Shown one piece after another: positions 17,801 to 25,416 of a DNA stretch of 32,922 nt. A program made the position numbers and the translations under genes. Each line of letters begins with the position of its first letter. Positions within the stretch are counted from its first letter, which is position 1. The stretch is taken from contig CAZMGF010000025.1 of assembly GCA_964565765.1 (NCBI GenBank), positions 1-32,922 on the forward strand, written 5' to 3'. The notes beneath the pieces were generated by a model. It ran no database searches. It saw nothing but the letters and a program-made list of their open reading frames with translations, and was not told the origin of the DNA. The DNA comes from Bog-1181 sp964565765. GTDB lineage: Bacteria; Oederibacteriota; PGYV01; Palsa-1178.

Positions 17801-18562
17801 CATGTAAAAAAATATTATCTTTGAATCCCCGCCGTCCCTGCCTTTGCCTTTCATATCCCGCCAGTATTCGCCTTTTGCCTTCTCGGCAATAAATACCCTG
17901 CCCTCAATTATGTATTTGCCCTTCACCGTAATATCTTCAATACGGGTAAGTTCTCCCGGGATATCGTCTTCCTTGAGTATTTTGGAAGCCGCGAGTGTTG
18001 ACGAGGTTATCTGAACACTCGTTACAACGGGCCTTGTTTCAGGCTGCTTATCCACTACGGAGTCCCTGATAACAGATATTTCCACCACGCCGCCGGTAAA
18101 AGCGGAAGCTTTTACCCTTAATTCCATAATCATTTTCTTATCAGAGAGCCTTGTAAAAGAAAGGTCGTTGGAGCATTTAATAACAAGAGCCCCGTTTTGA
18201 ACCTCAACCGAAGCGTAATCGAGCCACACTTTTTCCGCGTCAAAGAGCGCCTTGAATATCCCCCAGAAAGATTGTATAGCCAGGGCTGGATCAATGTTTT
18301 TTTCGAATTCAAGGTTATATTTTACTTCCCTGCCGCTGGCGGACCCCATGAGCCTGGGGGCGATTTCGGCGAAAGCATCCGCCGCGATTAAGTCGTGTAT
18401 ATGCGCGGAAATAACCATAGGGCCGGGGCCGTCCTCGGGGAATTCAATGGATTTGAATATGAGGTTTTGCGATATTTTTGCGGCGTTTTCAGGCGTAAAA
18501 AAAACCTTTAGGATTTCCTTGGTCCCGCTGTCATTTATGTTTAAGAGGTATTTTCCCGGCAT
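14828..18562 (-). CDS. polC: PolC-type DNA polymerase III alpha subunit lacking the exonuclease insert
   Basis: The protein is 1244 residues; Firmicutes PolC is about 1440. Order: N-terminal region (1-205), OB-fold (about 210-308), PHP domain (about 320-550), polymerase core and C-terminal duplex-binding region. The core has GSRGSVGSS (693-701), a PolC-type zinc site (Cys721, 724, 744, 747), PDIDLNFSG with catalytic Asp773 and 775, and a third Asp at 897 in KIDALGHD. The GTLGVPEYGT segment (950-959) is also PolC-like. The DnaQ-like exonuclease, normally inserted in PHP after GMEGYLV, is absent; only a charged loop (about 396-418) is present. PHP metal ligands look complete: His325, His327, Asp358, His359, His363, Glu390, His421, Cys471, Asp545 and His547. 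GGTGGAAAG precedes the start, and a separate promoter lies upstream. It is likely a replicative polymerase. Confidence 0.93.
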   Translation of the reverse strand: MPGKYLLNINDSGTKEILKVFFTPENAAKISQNLIFKSIEFPEDGPGPMVISAHIHDLIAADAFAEIAPRLMGSASGREVKYNLEFEKNIDPALAIQSFWGIFKALFDAEKVWLDYASVEVQNGALVIKCSNDLSFTRLSDKKMIMELRVKASAFTGGVVEISVIRDSVVDKQPETRPVVTSVQITSSTLAASKILKEDDIPGELTRIEDITVKGKYIIEGRVFIAEKAKGEYWRDMKGKGRDGGDSKIIFFYMTDEADTIKLSCWLDGDDGLFGEIKKIKYARALIEADYFPNEIEMTGRVKKLKITARPEVLDEARVKRVELHAHTQMSAMDALTNVADFITRASKWGHPAVAITDHGVVHAYPEAYALVNGKDNMLPNPIKLILGMEGYLVHDSTKIDRKKSRKEDEDNSARKEKPFHIIILVKNKAGLKNLYKLVSFAHLDYFYKKPRIPKKVLGENREGLVLGTACYIGELYQAILRKKSNEEIREIASFYDYLEIQPDANNRFLVRAGELSSDEELHEMNRKICTLGEELGKPVVATGDVHFLDPQDRIYREVLMSAQGFDEIGEGATADLSFKTTDWMLKEFSYLGPEKALEVVVTNTRLIADMIEPKIMPVPDRLFPPTLDNSEEEITKTSWERAAEIYGINLPEIVSERIDRELKAIIGNKFAVLYLIAKKMVEKSNSDGYIVGSRGSVGSSIVAFLCGISEVNPLAPHYICRDCQHSEFLKSDLVGIDLDDKACPVCGKNMNKDGFNIPFETFMGFKGDKVPDIDLNFSGEYQEKIHKFIIDLFGADKVFRAGTIGTVQDKTVRGEYIPKYEERTRKKIKEAEKERLVKGCVGVKRTTGQHAGGLMLVPRDCDIYDFTPIQNPPQDKETITTHFDFHCIHDTLVKIDALGHDLPTSLKRICNDLNINVNDIPIDDKDTMKLFSGISVLKVDAKNYSPAIGTLGVPEYGTKFTREMLAMTKPKTFSELVYIAGLSHGTAVWRGNAEELIKNKTATLKEVISVRDDIMNFLISKGLAKDISFKITESVRKGRGLIPEWEELMRKHKVPDWYIMSCKKIEYMFPKAHAVAYAIMAFRIAYMKVHQPLYFYADYFNRDMAGFEYDFAFMDLKKLSSVKRELELKFRNEKGKKEESQMKVAEVIFEMKERGFDFLDVDIYKSDPHIFRVSGGKILMPLSIVPDLGEKVADAIASERVKSKFKSMEDMVKRTRVNKNVIEFLNSKGISGLIPATDQTVLF

Positions 18563-18607
18563 CTTTCCACCGTTTTATTTTATTTTTGTAATGTATTTTG
18601 TATAAAA

Positions 18608-18635
18608 ATTATACATCATTAATGATTTTAATCAA
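18608..18635 (-). promoter_or_regulatory. Promoter for polC
   Basis: On the minus strand TTGATT (18630-18635), a 16-bp spacer and TATAAT (18608-18613) precede polC. The expected start near 18601 gives a leader of about 38 nt. No convincing terminator was found between galU and this promoter, so read-through from galU is possible. Confidence 0.65.
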
Positions 18636-18697
18636 GGTTGTAATTTGCGCGGCAAACGCGGTAATTGATTACAGAAGTTAAAAGCTCAACGGCATGC

Positions 18698-19558
18698 CTA
18701 AAATATCTCTTTTATCGCCTTTTTAAGTTTCGCCCTTAAATTTTTCTGCATTGAGGCGTATTTCAGCGTCGCAAGGATGTACTCAAATTTGTCCCCTGTA
18801 TCGCACCTGACACCCTCAAACTGGTGTGCCAGAAGGCCGCGCTCGGTCATAAGCGCTTTTAATGAATCCGTGAGCTGTATTTCGCCCTTGGCGCCGGGCT
18901 TTGTCTTCCTTATATAATCAAATACAGCCGAAGGCAGGACATAGCGGCCTACTATCGCAAGGTTTGAAAACGCCTTTTTGACAGGCGGTTTTTCCGCCAT
19001 ATCCATAACCTTAAATACACGGTTTTCAAGCTTGTGCGGCTTTATTATTCCGTATGAACTTATCTTTTCCCTGGCAACGGCCTCCACTGCCACCACTGCC
19101 TCGCCTTTTGCCTCATATATTTTCAGCATTTTTTTCATTACCGGCACTTTTGAGAATATAAGGTCGTCCGGAAGGAAAACGGCAAAACTTTCATCTCCAA
19201 CAAAGTCAGCTGCCTGTAAAATAGCATGGCCGAGTCCCAGGGCCTCTTTCTGCCTGACTGAAAAAATATTCACATTTTCAGGTATCCTTTTCAGCTGATC
19301 AAGGCCCTCCTGATTTTTATTTTTATTGAGGAAATACTCAAGATAAAAATTCCTGTCAAAATAATCTTCTATCGCCGATTTTTCCTTGCTCGTAACGAAA
19401 AGAATTGATTCAATTCCTGAATCAATGGCCTCTTTAACAATAAAATGTATTGCCGGAATGTCTATTATCGGCAGCATTTCCTTGGGGATGGCCTTTGTAT
19501 AAGGCAGGAACCTGGTGCCCAGCCCCGCTACAGGTATGACGGCTTTGCGTACCCTCAT
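18698..19558 (-). CDS. galU: UTP-glucose-1-phosphate uridylyltransferase
   Basis: This 286-residue protein makes UDP-glucose from UTP and glucose-1-phosphate. The N-terminus PVAGLGTRFLPYTKAIPKEM is the nucleotide-binding loop of GalU enzymes, and EMLPIIDIP follows. Length and overall pattern match the bacterial GalU family with no missing parts. It overlaps the stop of ptsI in the sequence ATGA, so it is the last gene of the phosphotransfer operon and translationally coupled to EI. UDP-glucose feeds cell-surface glycan synthesis, and UDP-sugars are also ligands of YvcK encoded further upstream in the same operon. Confidence 0.95.
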   Translation of the reverse strand: MRVRKAVIPVAGLGTRFLPYTKAIPKEMLPIIDIPAIHFIVKEAIDSGIESILFVTSKEKSAIEDYFDRNFYLEYFLNKNKNQEGLDQLKRIPENVNIFSVRQKEALGLGHAILQAADFVGDESFAVFLPDDLIFSKVPVMKKMLKIYEAKGEAVVAVEAVAREKISSYGIIKPHKLENRVFKVMDMAEKPPVKKAFSNLAIVGRYVLPSAVFDYIRKTKPGAKGEIQLTDSLKALMTERGLLAHQFEGVRCDTGDKFEYILATLKYASMQKNLRAKLKKAIKEIF

Positions 19559-21315
19559 TTTTTTTCTCCCTTTTCTTTGGGATTTTCTTTGGAATAAAGT
19601 ATCTGGTTCAAACGCGACATGATCATATCCTTTATGACCGGCGCGCGGTCTTCTTTGAGCGCGGCATCCGCGGTTTCCAGGGCGTCCTTAAAATATACGG
19701 ATCTGATAAGTTTTTTAACGGACAAAATTGATGCCGGACTGACTGATAATTCATCAATACCCAGTCCGATAAGAAGGAAAGCCAGGTGCGGCGCGCCCGC
19801 CATCTCGCCGCAAACCGATACCTTTATGCCGGCCTTATGGGCGCTGTTGGCTATCATTTTAATTAACCTGAGGACTGCCGGGTTTAGCGGGTCGTATAAA
19901 TAGGAGACCGACTCATTTCCCCTGTCGGCCGCGACGGTGTACTGTATCAGGTCATTGGTGCCGATAGAGAAAAAATCAACTTTTTTTGCCAGCTCTTCCG
20001 ACATAATAGCCGCGGATGGCACCTCAATCATGCAGCCAACTTTTACACCGGCGTCAAACTTTACCTCTTTGCGCTTTAAGTCCGCCTTCACCTCTTCAAG
20101 AATCTTTTTCGCGTCGTCCAGTTCTTCCGGTACTGTTATCATCGGGAACATAATTTTGACTTTTCCGAAAGCCGACGCCCTGAGGATGGCGCGCAGCTGC
20201 AGTTTGAACATATTCAGATTGGCCAGGGTCAGGCGTATTGCGCGCAGCCCCAAAAACGGGTTTTGTTCCGGGGCTATTTTGAAATATGGCAGAAACTTGT
20301 CGCCGCCTATATCCAGGGTCCTTAAGGTTACGGGCCTGGGGTTCATCTTCTGTACCACCGTCTTATATGACTCGAACTGTTCCTCTTCAGAAGGCAGGTT
20401 TGATTTATTTATATAAATAAATTCCGTCCTGAAAAGCCCCACCCCTTCGGCATTATTCTCCTGCACAACGGCAGTTTCTTCCGGGAACTCGATGTTTGCC
20501 GAGAGTTCCACCTTGTGTTTGTCTATTGTGACCGCTTCCAGGGTTTTAAGCCTTTTGAGCATCCTGAGCTTGATTGTAAACTTTTTCCTTTCCTCTTTAT
20601 ACAGCGCGAGTATTTTCGGGTTGGGATTGATGACCACAATCCCTTTTTCACCGTCAATTATAACCATGTCCCCTGTCTTGGCCGTGCTGGTTATATCGCG
20701 CACCCCGACTACCGCCGGAAGTTCAAGCGAGCGCGCCACTATGGCGGTATGCGACGTCGCCCCGCCCATCTCGGTGACAAAACCCAGGACATTATTTTTG
20801 TTCATGTCAGCCGTATCGGCCGGCGAGAGATCCTGGGCTATTACTATATATTTTTCAGCCGGCGCGTTCAGGTCTTTTCCGCCTGATTCCTCAAGGTTGT
20901 TTATTATCTTATCCACAAGCGAATTGATATCCCTGGACCTTTCCTTCAGGTATGAGTCGGATATTCTGTTGGAAAATTCGGAATAGTTCTGCAGCACCAT
21001 ATGCAGGGCATATTCCGTGTTGAGCCTCTGTGTTTTTATTATTTCTTCGGCCTTTCCTATAAAAGTAGGATCCGAAAGCATGAGCAGATATGCGTTGAAT
21101 ATTTCAGCCTCGGAGCTGCCGATGTCATGAATTATCCTTTCCTTTATGGCGCCAATGTCGGCTTTGGTCCTTTCCACCGCAGTATGGAGCCTGGCTACCT
21201 CAGTGTCTATCTTTGACGGTGCAAGTTCTATTTTGTTTACCTGCGCGGCCTTTTTTGAAAGCACATACGCCGGCCCTATTACTATACCCGGCGATGCCGC
21301 TATACCCTTATACAT
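19555..21315 (-). CDS. ptsI: PTS enzyme I (PEP-protein phosphotransferase)
   Basis: This 586-residue protein takes phosphate from PEP and passes it to HPr. The phosphorylated His189 is in GGATSHTAIVAR, and Cys502 of the PEP-binding site is in VSVCGEMAG; both fall at the same numbers as in Escherichia coli enzyme I. The PEP-binding barrel (from about 255) has FRTEFIY and the IGTNDLIQY segment. All parts of a general sugar-PTS EI are present, and there is no GAF domain as in EI-Ntr. The start codon overlaps the HPr stop by one base (TAATG). Confidence 0.96.
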   Translation of the reverse strand: MYKGIAASPGIVIGPAYVLSKKAAQVNKIELAPSKIDTEVARLHTAVERTKADIGAIKERIIHDIGSSEAEIFNAYLLMLSDPTFIGKAEEIIKTQRLNTEYALHMVLQNYSEFSNRISDSYLKERSRDINSLVDKIINNLEESGGKDLNAPAEKYIVIAQDLSPADTADMNKNNVLGFVTEMGGATSHTAIVARSLELPAVVGVRDITSTAKTGDMVIIDGEKGIVVINPNPKILALYKEERKKFTIKLRMLKRLKTLEAVTIDKHKVELSANIEFPEETAVVQENNAEGVGLFRTEFIYINKSNLPSEEEQFESYKTVVQKMNPRPVTLRTLDIGGDKFLPYFKIAPEQNPFLGLRAIRLTLANLNMFKLQLRAILRASAFGKVKIMFPMITVPEELDDAKKILEEVKADLKRKEVKFDAGVKVGCMIEVPSAAIMSEELAKKVDFFSIGTNDLIQYTVAADRGNESVSYLYDPLNPAVLRLIKMIANSAHKAGIKVSVCGEMAGAPHLAFLLIGLGIDELSVSPASILSVKKLIRSVYFKDALETADAALKEDRAPVIKDMIMSRLNQILYSKENPKEKGEKK

Positions 21316-21590
21316 TATTCAGCCTCCCCGAATTTATCCATTACAAGTTTCACGAGCCTGGCCACCGCTTCTTTCGCGTCCGGCCCGTCAGCCTTTATCT
21401 CTATTTCATTTTCAAGCCCGGCCCCCAGGGTTGTCAACCCCATTATGGACTTGCCTTCCACTTCCATTTCATCATGGCCCACCTTTATATCGGCCTTGAA
21501 TTTTTCGGCCTCTTTTACAAAAACAGCCACTGCCCGCAGATGGAAGCCCGCCTTGTTGGATATCCTGACCTTTTTTTTGTATTGCATCAT
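21315..21590 (-). CDS. ptsH: HPr phosphocarrier protein with altered active site
   Basis: This 91-residue protein starts at one of two adjacent ATGs (21590 or 21587) after AGGAG; a longer reading frame upstream runs inside the EIID gene and is rejected. HPr carries phosphate from enzyme I to EIIA domains. The active-site His lies in GFHLRAVAVF. The usual pattern is G-(L/I)-H-A-R-P-A, so His and the Arg two residues later are kept, but the conserved Pro is Ala. The regulatory Ser region, EGKSIMGL, is intact and is the expected target of the HPr kinase encoded upstream. It lies 17 bases after EIID and touches ptsI. Confidence 0.92.
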   Translation of the reverse strand: MMQYKKKVRISNKAGFHLRAVAVFVKEAEKFKADIKVGHDEMEVEGKSIMGLTTLGAGLENEIEIKADGPDAKEAVARLVKLVMDKFGEAE

Positions 21591-21607
21591 TTTTCTCCTG
21601 TCATGAT

Positions 21608-22405
21608 TTATGTGATGTATGCCAGCACTATGCACGCCGCGACCGACGTGCCAAAAATGAATGAAACCGATTTTTTCGAGCGCAGCGCCCAAATTACAAG
21701 GACAAACGCCCCGCATAATACTGCCGAATCCAGCCATCTTAATCCCACTATTGTAAGCTGTTTTTCCCTGAGGTAAACCGCAGTAAAAGCCCCGAGGAAC
21801 CCCATTCCCGCCACTTTAAGGCTCTTCATGATGTCCTGGAACTTTACTTTCTGGATTGTGGAAAAAAGTTCTTTGTACGTATAATAGGACTTGAAGAGAA
21901 GATAATATTTTATTATGACACGCGGTATATTGTAAAAAGCAAGGGATATAACAACGGCAGCCAGCCAGCCGGTGAAAGTAAACTTAGTCAGCCATATAAT
22001 CCCGACCCCCAGCAGAAGGGAAAAAGGCTTTAATCCCGACCAGAAAAGCGAGTCGCCTATCGCCGCAAGCGGCCCCATGAGCCCCATCTTCGTTGAATCT
22101 ATTTCGAGCTCTTTGGCCTTCGGAGTCTCGTCCGAGAGGTCCTCCTCCAGCCTTACCATTACTCCCAGAAGCGCCGTGGAAAAAAATATGTGGGTATTAA
22201 AGAAGCCTATATGCCTGCGTGTGGCGGACAGCCTTTCTTCGGTCCTGCCCGCGTATATCTTCCTGAGCATGTTGTGTATTGAAAAATAAAAACCCAGGTT
22301 CTGAAGCCTCTCAAAATTCCATGCCAGGTGCAGCAGGTTAAGCTTAAAACCGCTCCACAACAGGCTTACCGGCCCTATTATTTTCCCGGCTTTCTTTTCA
22401 TCCAC
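21608..22405 (-). CDS. Mannose-family PTS component IID
   Basis: The chosen GTG start at 22405 lies one base after the EIIC stop and uses the AAAGGAG inside the last EIIC codons. A longer in-frame start at 22432 would overlap EIIC by 26 bases and is less likely. The protein is 265 residues. It carries the family pattern NFERLQNLGFYFSI, RRHIGFFNTH and MGLMGPLAAIGDSLFW, followed by membrane helices at the C-terminus. With EIIC it forms the membrane sugar-translocating complex of mannose/fructose/sorbose-type PTS. The sugar is not predictable from sequence. Confidence 0.92.
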   Translation of the reverse strand: MDEKKAGKIIGPVSLLWSGFKLNLLHLAWNFERLQNLGFYFSIHNMLRKIYAGRTEERLSATRRHIGFFNTHIFFSTALLGVMVRLEEDLSDETPKAKELEIDSTKMGLMGPLAAIGDSLFWSGLKPFSLLLGVGIIWLTKFTFTGWLAAVVISLAFYNIPRVIIKYYLLFKSYYTYKELFSTIQKVKFQDIMKSLKVAGMGFLGAFTAVYLREKQLTIVGLRWLDSAVLCGAFVLVIWALRSKKSVSFIFGTSVAACIVLAYIT

Positions 22406-22406
22406 T

Positions 22407-23198
22407 TTATCTGCTCCTTTTGTTCCATACAAAATTATAAATCACAACGCCGCACGCCAACGCCGACGCCAGAAGGAAAAAGGCCGGGTCAACATGGTTA
22501 AATTTCCAGAAAACAATATAAAAAATAAGAAATAGCGCGATATGGATAATTTCTCCCATTTTTGTCCTGAACGTCTCATATATCACGGCAAGCCCTATCA
22601 CAGGCATTACCCACAGCGCCTTCTCCAGCCCTTTGAGAAAATCCGGCGGCAGGGAAGAAAATATCTTGGCTGCCACCCCGGTTCCAAGCGCGAATATCAC
22701 AAGATAAAAAATGGCGTCCCTGAAAAATTTCGCCGTAAGCGCAAAAATCTGCGCCGCCATAACCGGCCAGATTCCGCCCCCTAATATCGCCGGCTCAAAA
22801 AAGTGAAGTATAAGCGTATTTAATTTTCTGTTCCATATATCCGCCTGCCCCACGAAATAGCCTGTCGCCGTGCCTATAACCAGCGCGAACATTATAAGCG
22901 CATTAAAATCGTTATGCACAAAAATAGCGTTCATATTAATACAGAGCACGGTCGCTGTATAGGCGATTGCCGATGACGACGGCGGCACATACGCTCCGAC
23001 CGGCGGTGATATCCACACCAGCTGGACAAGGCTCCCGATAAATATACCGGTAAAAAAATCGCCAAATATCCATCCGGCTATGGCGCCGGCTATAACCGGC
23101 TGCGAAACAAGCGTCATGCCCACAAAATACGCGTCAAGTTCAAGCGCCGAGCCGGCAATTGCGGCAATAATTATTTTCGCGCTGATTAATATTTCCAA
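22407..23198 (-). CDS. Mannose-family PTS component IIC
   Basis: The best start is TTG at 23198, preceded by AAGAGGG and 22 bases after the EIIB stop; an ATG at 23249 would overlap EIIB by 29 bases. The protein has 263 residues, most in about seven membrane segments. The segment WISPPVGAYVPPSSS (about 63-77) corresponds to the conserved Pro-rich loop of this family, and LELDAYFVGMTLVSQP near the N-terminus is also typical. It pairs with EIID to form the membrane channel part of the PTS permease. Confidence 0.9.
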   Translation of the reverse strand: MEILISAKIIIAAIAGSALELDAYFVGMTLVSQPVIAGAIAGWIFGDFFTGIFIGSLVQLVWISPPVGAYVPPSSSAIAYTATVLCINMNAIFVHNDFNALIMFALVIGTATGYFVGQADIWNRKLNTLILHFFEPAILGGGIWPVMAAQIFALTAKFFRDAIFYLVIFALGTGVAAKIFSSLPPDFLKGLEKALWVMPVIGLAVIYETFRTKMGEIIHIALFLIFYIVFWKFNHVDPAFFLLASALACGVVIYNFVWNKRSR

Positions 23199-23220
23199 AT
23201 TATCCCTCTTCCCCGGACAT

Positions 23221-23718
23221 TCAGGTTTTCTTGCCGAACTTTTCCTCAATTGCTTTTATAATATTGCGCTTCGGGTCCGTCGGCACCATACGCACTTCCA
23301 GGAGGACCCCCCGGGCGTCCAGTTCCCTGAACGCGCCCACATCTTTTTCATCCACAAAAACAGCGTCAAAGAGCTGGGTTTTATTGTTTTCAAAATGCAT
23401 GCCGCCTATGTTAATTTCCGATATTTTTCCGCCGGCTTTTATCACGTTATAAATGTCCTCCGGGGTTTTTATAAGTATCATGGCGGCATCATCGTCAAAC
23501 TCCCTGCCTTTTATCCTGTCCGCAGCCTCTTCCACAGTAAGGATTGAAAGATTGATGTCGTTCGGCGTTGCCATCCTGAAAAGAAATTTCTGCATATCAT
23601 TTTTGACTATCTCGTCGTTGACAACTATGATATGGTTGATTTTCAGAGCCTGCGCCCATCCGACAACCACCTGTCCGTGTATGAGCCTGTCGTCTATCCT
23701 GGTAAGCAATATTGGCAT
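23221..23718 (-). CDS. Mannose-family PTS component IIB
   Basis: This 165-residue soluble domain protein has the signature RIDDRLIHGQVVVGW with the phosphorylated His at 14. It receives phosphate from EIIA and passes it to the sugar bound by EIIC/EIID. It is a stand-alone gene, unlike the fused EIIAB of E. coli ManX. It starts four bases after the EIIA stop, with AGGGG overlapping the end of EIIA. Confidence 0.95.
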   Translation of the reverse strand: MPILLTRIDDRLIHGQVVVGWAQALKINHIIVVNDEIVKNDMQKFLFRMATPNDINLSILTVEEAADRIKGREFDDDAAMILIKTPEDIYNVIKAGGKISEINIGGMHFENNKTQLFDAVFVDEKDVGAFRELDARGVLLEVRMVPTDPKRNIIKAIEEKFGKKT

Positions 23719-23722
23719 TTTT

Positions 23723-24127
23723 TTATCCCCTGTTTTTAAATATGGCCTTGGCGTCTATAATCGATTTGTCGCGCCTTTCCATAATCAGCTTTCCGAGTTC
23801 ATCAACCGGCCTGCCGGAATGCATTATGGCCTCAATAACGATTGGAAGATTTACGCCCGTAATTATCCTGACCCTCTCGCTGGTGCCGAAAAGTGAAAGG
23901 GCGGTATTACACGGCGTGCCGCCGAACATATCCGCCAGAATCAGCACTCCGTCGCCCTTATCGGCATCCTCCACCGTCTTTTTAAGCCTTGCGGCAAAAT
24001 CTTCCATCCTGTCGTTTTTCATCAGGCCGATTGTACGGACGTTTTCATTTTCGCCGACAATGAGTGAAACCGTCGTCTTAAGGGACTCCGCAAGCGTGGA
24101 ATGCGATATTATTATTATTCCAACCAT
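23723..24127 (-). CDS. Mannose-family PTS component IIA
   Basis: This 134-residue protein has the phospho-accepting His at 9 in IIISHSTLAES and the conserved ADMFGGTPCNTAL loop (about 65-77). It accepts phosphate from HPr. It begins 17 bases after yvcK, with AAAGGAG about 12 bases from the ATG, and is immediately followed by EIIB. Its length is normal for the family. Confidence 0.95.
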   Translation of the reverse strand: MVGIIIISHSTLAESLKTTVSLIVGENENVRTIGLMKNDRMEDFAARLKKTVEDADKGDGVLILADMFGGTPCNTALSLFGTSERVRIITGVNLPIVIEAIMHSGRPVDELGKLIMERRDKSIIDAKAIFKNRG

Positions 24128-24144
24128 TTTATTCTGGTGCTCCT

Positions 24145-25416
24145 TTACACGATTATTAACTTCATTATCATCTTTGCCAGCTGTTCGGGTGAGTGCCTGA
24201 TGTAGGGCCCGTCCGCGAACAGCTTCCCCTGTACAAGCGTAACGCCAAGGCCGGCTACAGCTTCCCTGTCAATTTTGACCGGATACGCTTTTTCGCTTTC
24301 ATATCTTTTCAGGACATCGTCGCTGGGAAGTTTGTTATTGGCGATTACATAATCCACAACTTTGCGGCCCGTGTGGTCAAATATTGCCTTCAGGTGTTCC
24401 GAGACTGAATAGCCGTCCGTCTCGCCCTCCTGTGTCATTATATTGCATATGTAAATCTTGACTGATTTTGTGCTGGAAAGAGCTTCTTTAATTCCAGGAA
24501 CAAGCAGGTTTGGAATGATGCTCGTGTAAAGCGAACCCGGCCCTATTATAACCGCGTCGGCGTTTTTTATCGCCTCAACCGCCGGATTATATGGTTTTGC
24601 CTTCTGCGGGGTTATGAATACCCTGTCAATGCGGCCGCGGGCTTTTGGAATGGCGGATTCACCTTTTATAACCCGGCCGTCTTTTAACTTTGCGCTCAGT
24701 TCAATATTATCAAGGGAGACCGGCAGCACTTTTCCCTTGATGGCCAGAACTTTTGACGATTCATTTACAGCTGTTGGAAAATCACCGACAACGTGCGTAA
24801 GTGCCGTTATGAAAATATTGCCGAAATTATGCCCTTTTAATTCCTTCCCGTGTGAAAACCTGTACTGAAAGAGCCTGCCAAGCAGCGTTTCCTCGTCTGC
24901 AAGCGCCACCAGGCAGTTTCTAATATCGCCCGGCGGCAAAATTCTGTAATCTTTTCTTAACCTTCCGGAAGATCCTCCGTCGTCGGCAACCGTTACAACC
25001 GCCGATAAATTTCCTGTAAACTCCTTCATGCCTTTTAACACATTGGGCATTCCGGTGCCGCCGCCGATGGCCGCTATTTTCGGTCCGCGCTTTAATTTTT
25101 CTTCCCTGTATGCCTTATTCAGGAACTCCCTTTCCCTGCCGGAAGAAACAAGAGTCAGCATGGAAAATATTGAGCGCCTCCAGGCGAGTACTATTCCGGA
25201 GAAAGCGAGCAGGATAAGAATGTAATCGATAGCGCGCAGATGCTGCAGCTTTTTAAATATCCAGTCAATGTTCATCTTTTCTATTCTGACATTCTTTACC
25301 ATATCACCGAGAAATCCGGACGCCCCGACCACCAGGACAATCAGGCTGAAGATAAAAAGGAATATCCACCTTTTCATCCTGATTCCGGGATAAAGCCATT
25401 TATTTATCTGAAACAT
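24145..25416 (-). CDS. yvcK: Membrane-anchored YvcK/CofD-like UDP-sugar-binding protein
   Basis: This 423-residue protein has two predicted membrane segments (about 14-34 and 62-80). A soluble YvcK domain begins near 110 with KIAAIGGGTGMPNVLKG and continues with ADDGGSSGRLR and PPGDIRN, the signature loops of the family. Bacillus subtilis YvcK is a soluble protein of about 317 residues that binds UDP-GlcNAc and is needed on gluconeogenic carbon sources. The anchored form here would keep the sensor at the membrane. The ATG at 25416 has AAGGAG seven bases upstream and overlaps the hprK 3' end by 17 bases. An internal Met at 25380 is less supported. Confidence 0.92.
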   Translation of the reverse strand: MFQINKWLYPGIRMKRWIFLFIFSLIVLVVGASGFLGDMVKNVRIEKMNIDWIFKKLQHLRAIDYILILLAFSGIVLAWRRSIFSMLTLVSSGREREFLNKAYREEKLKRGPKIAAIGGGTGMPNVLKGMKEFTGNLSAVVTVADDGGSSGRLRKDYRILPPGDIRNCLVALADEETLLGRLFQYRFSHGKELKGHNFGNIFITALTHVVGDFPTAVNESSKVLAIKGKVLPVSLDNIELSAKLKDGRVIKGESAIPKARGRIDRVFITPQKAKPYNPAVEAIKNADAVIIGPGSLYTSIIPNLLVPGIKEALSSTKSVKIYICNIMTQEGETDGYSVSEHLKAIFDHTGRKVVDYVIANNKLPSDDVLKRYESEKAYPVKIDREAVAGLGVTLVQGKLFADGPYIRHSPEQLAKMIMKLIIV

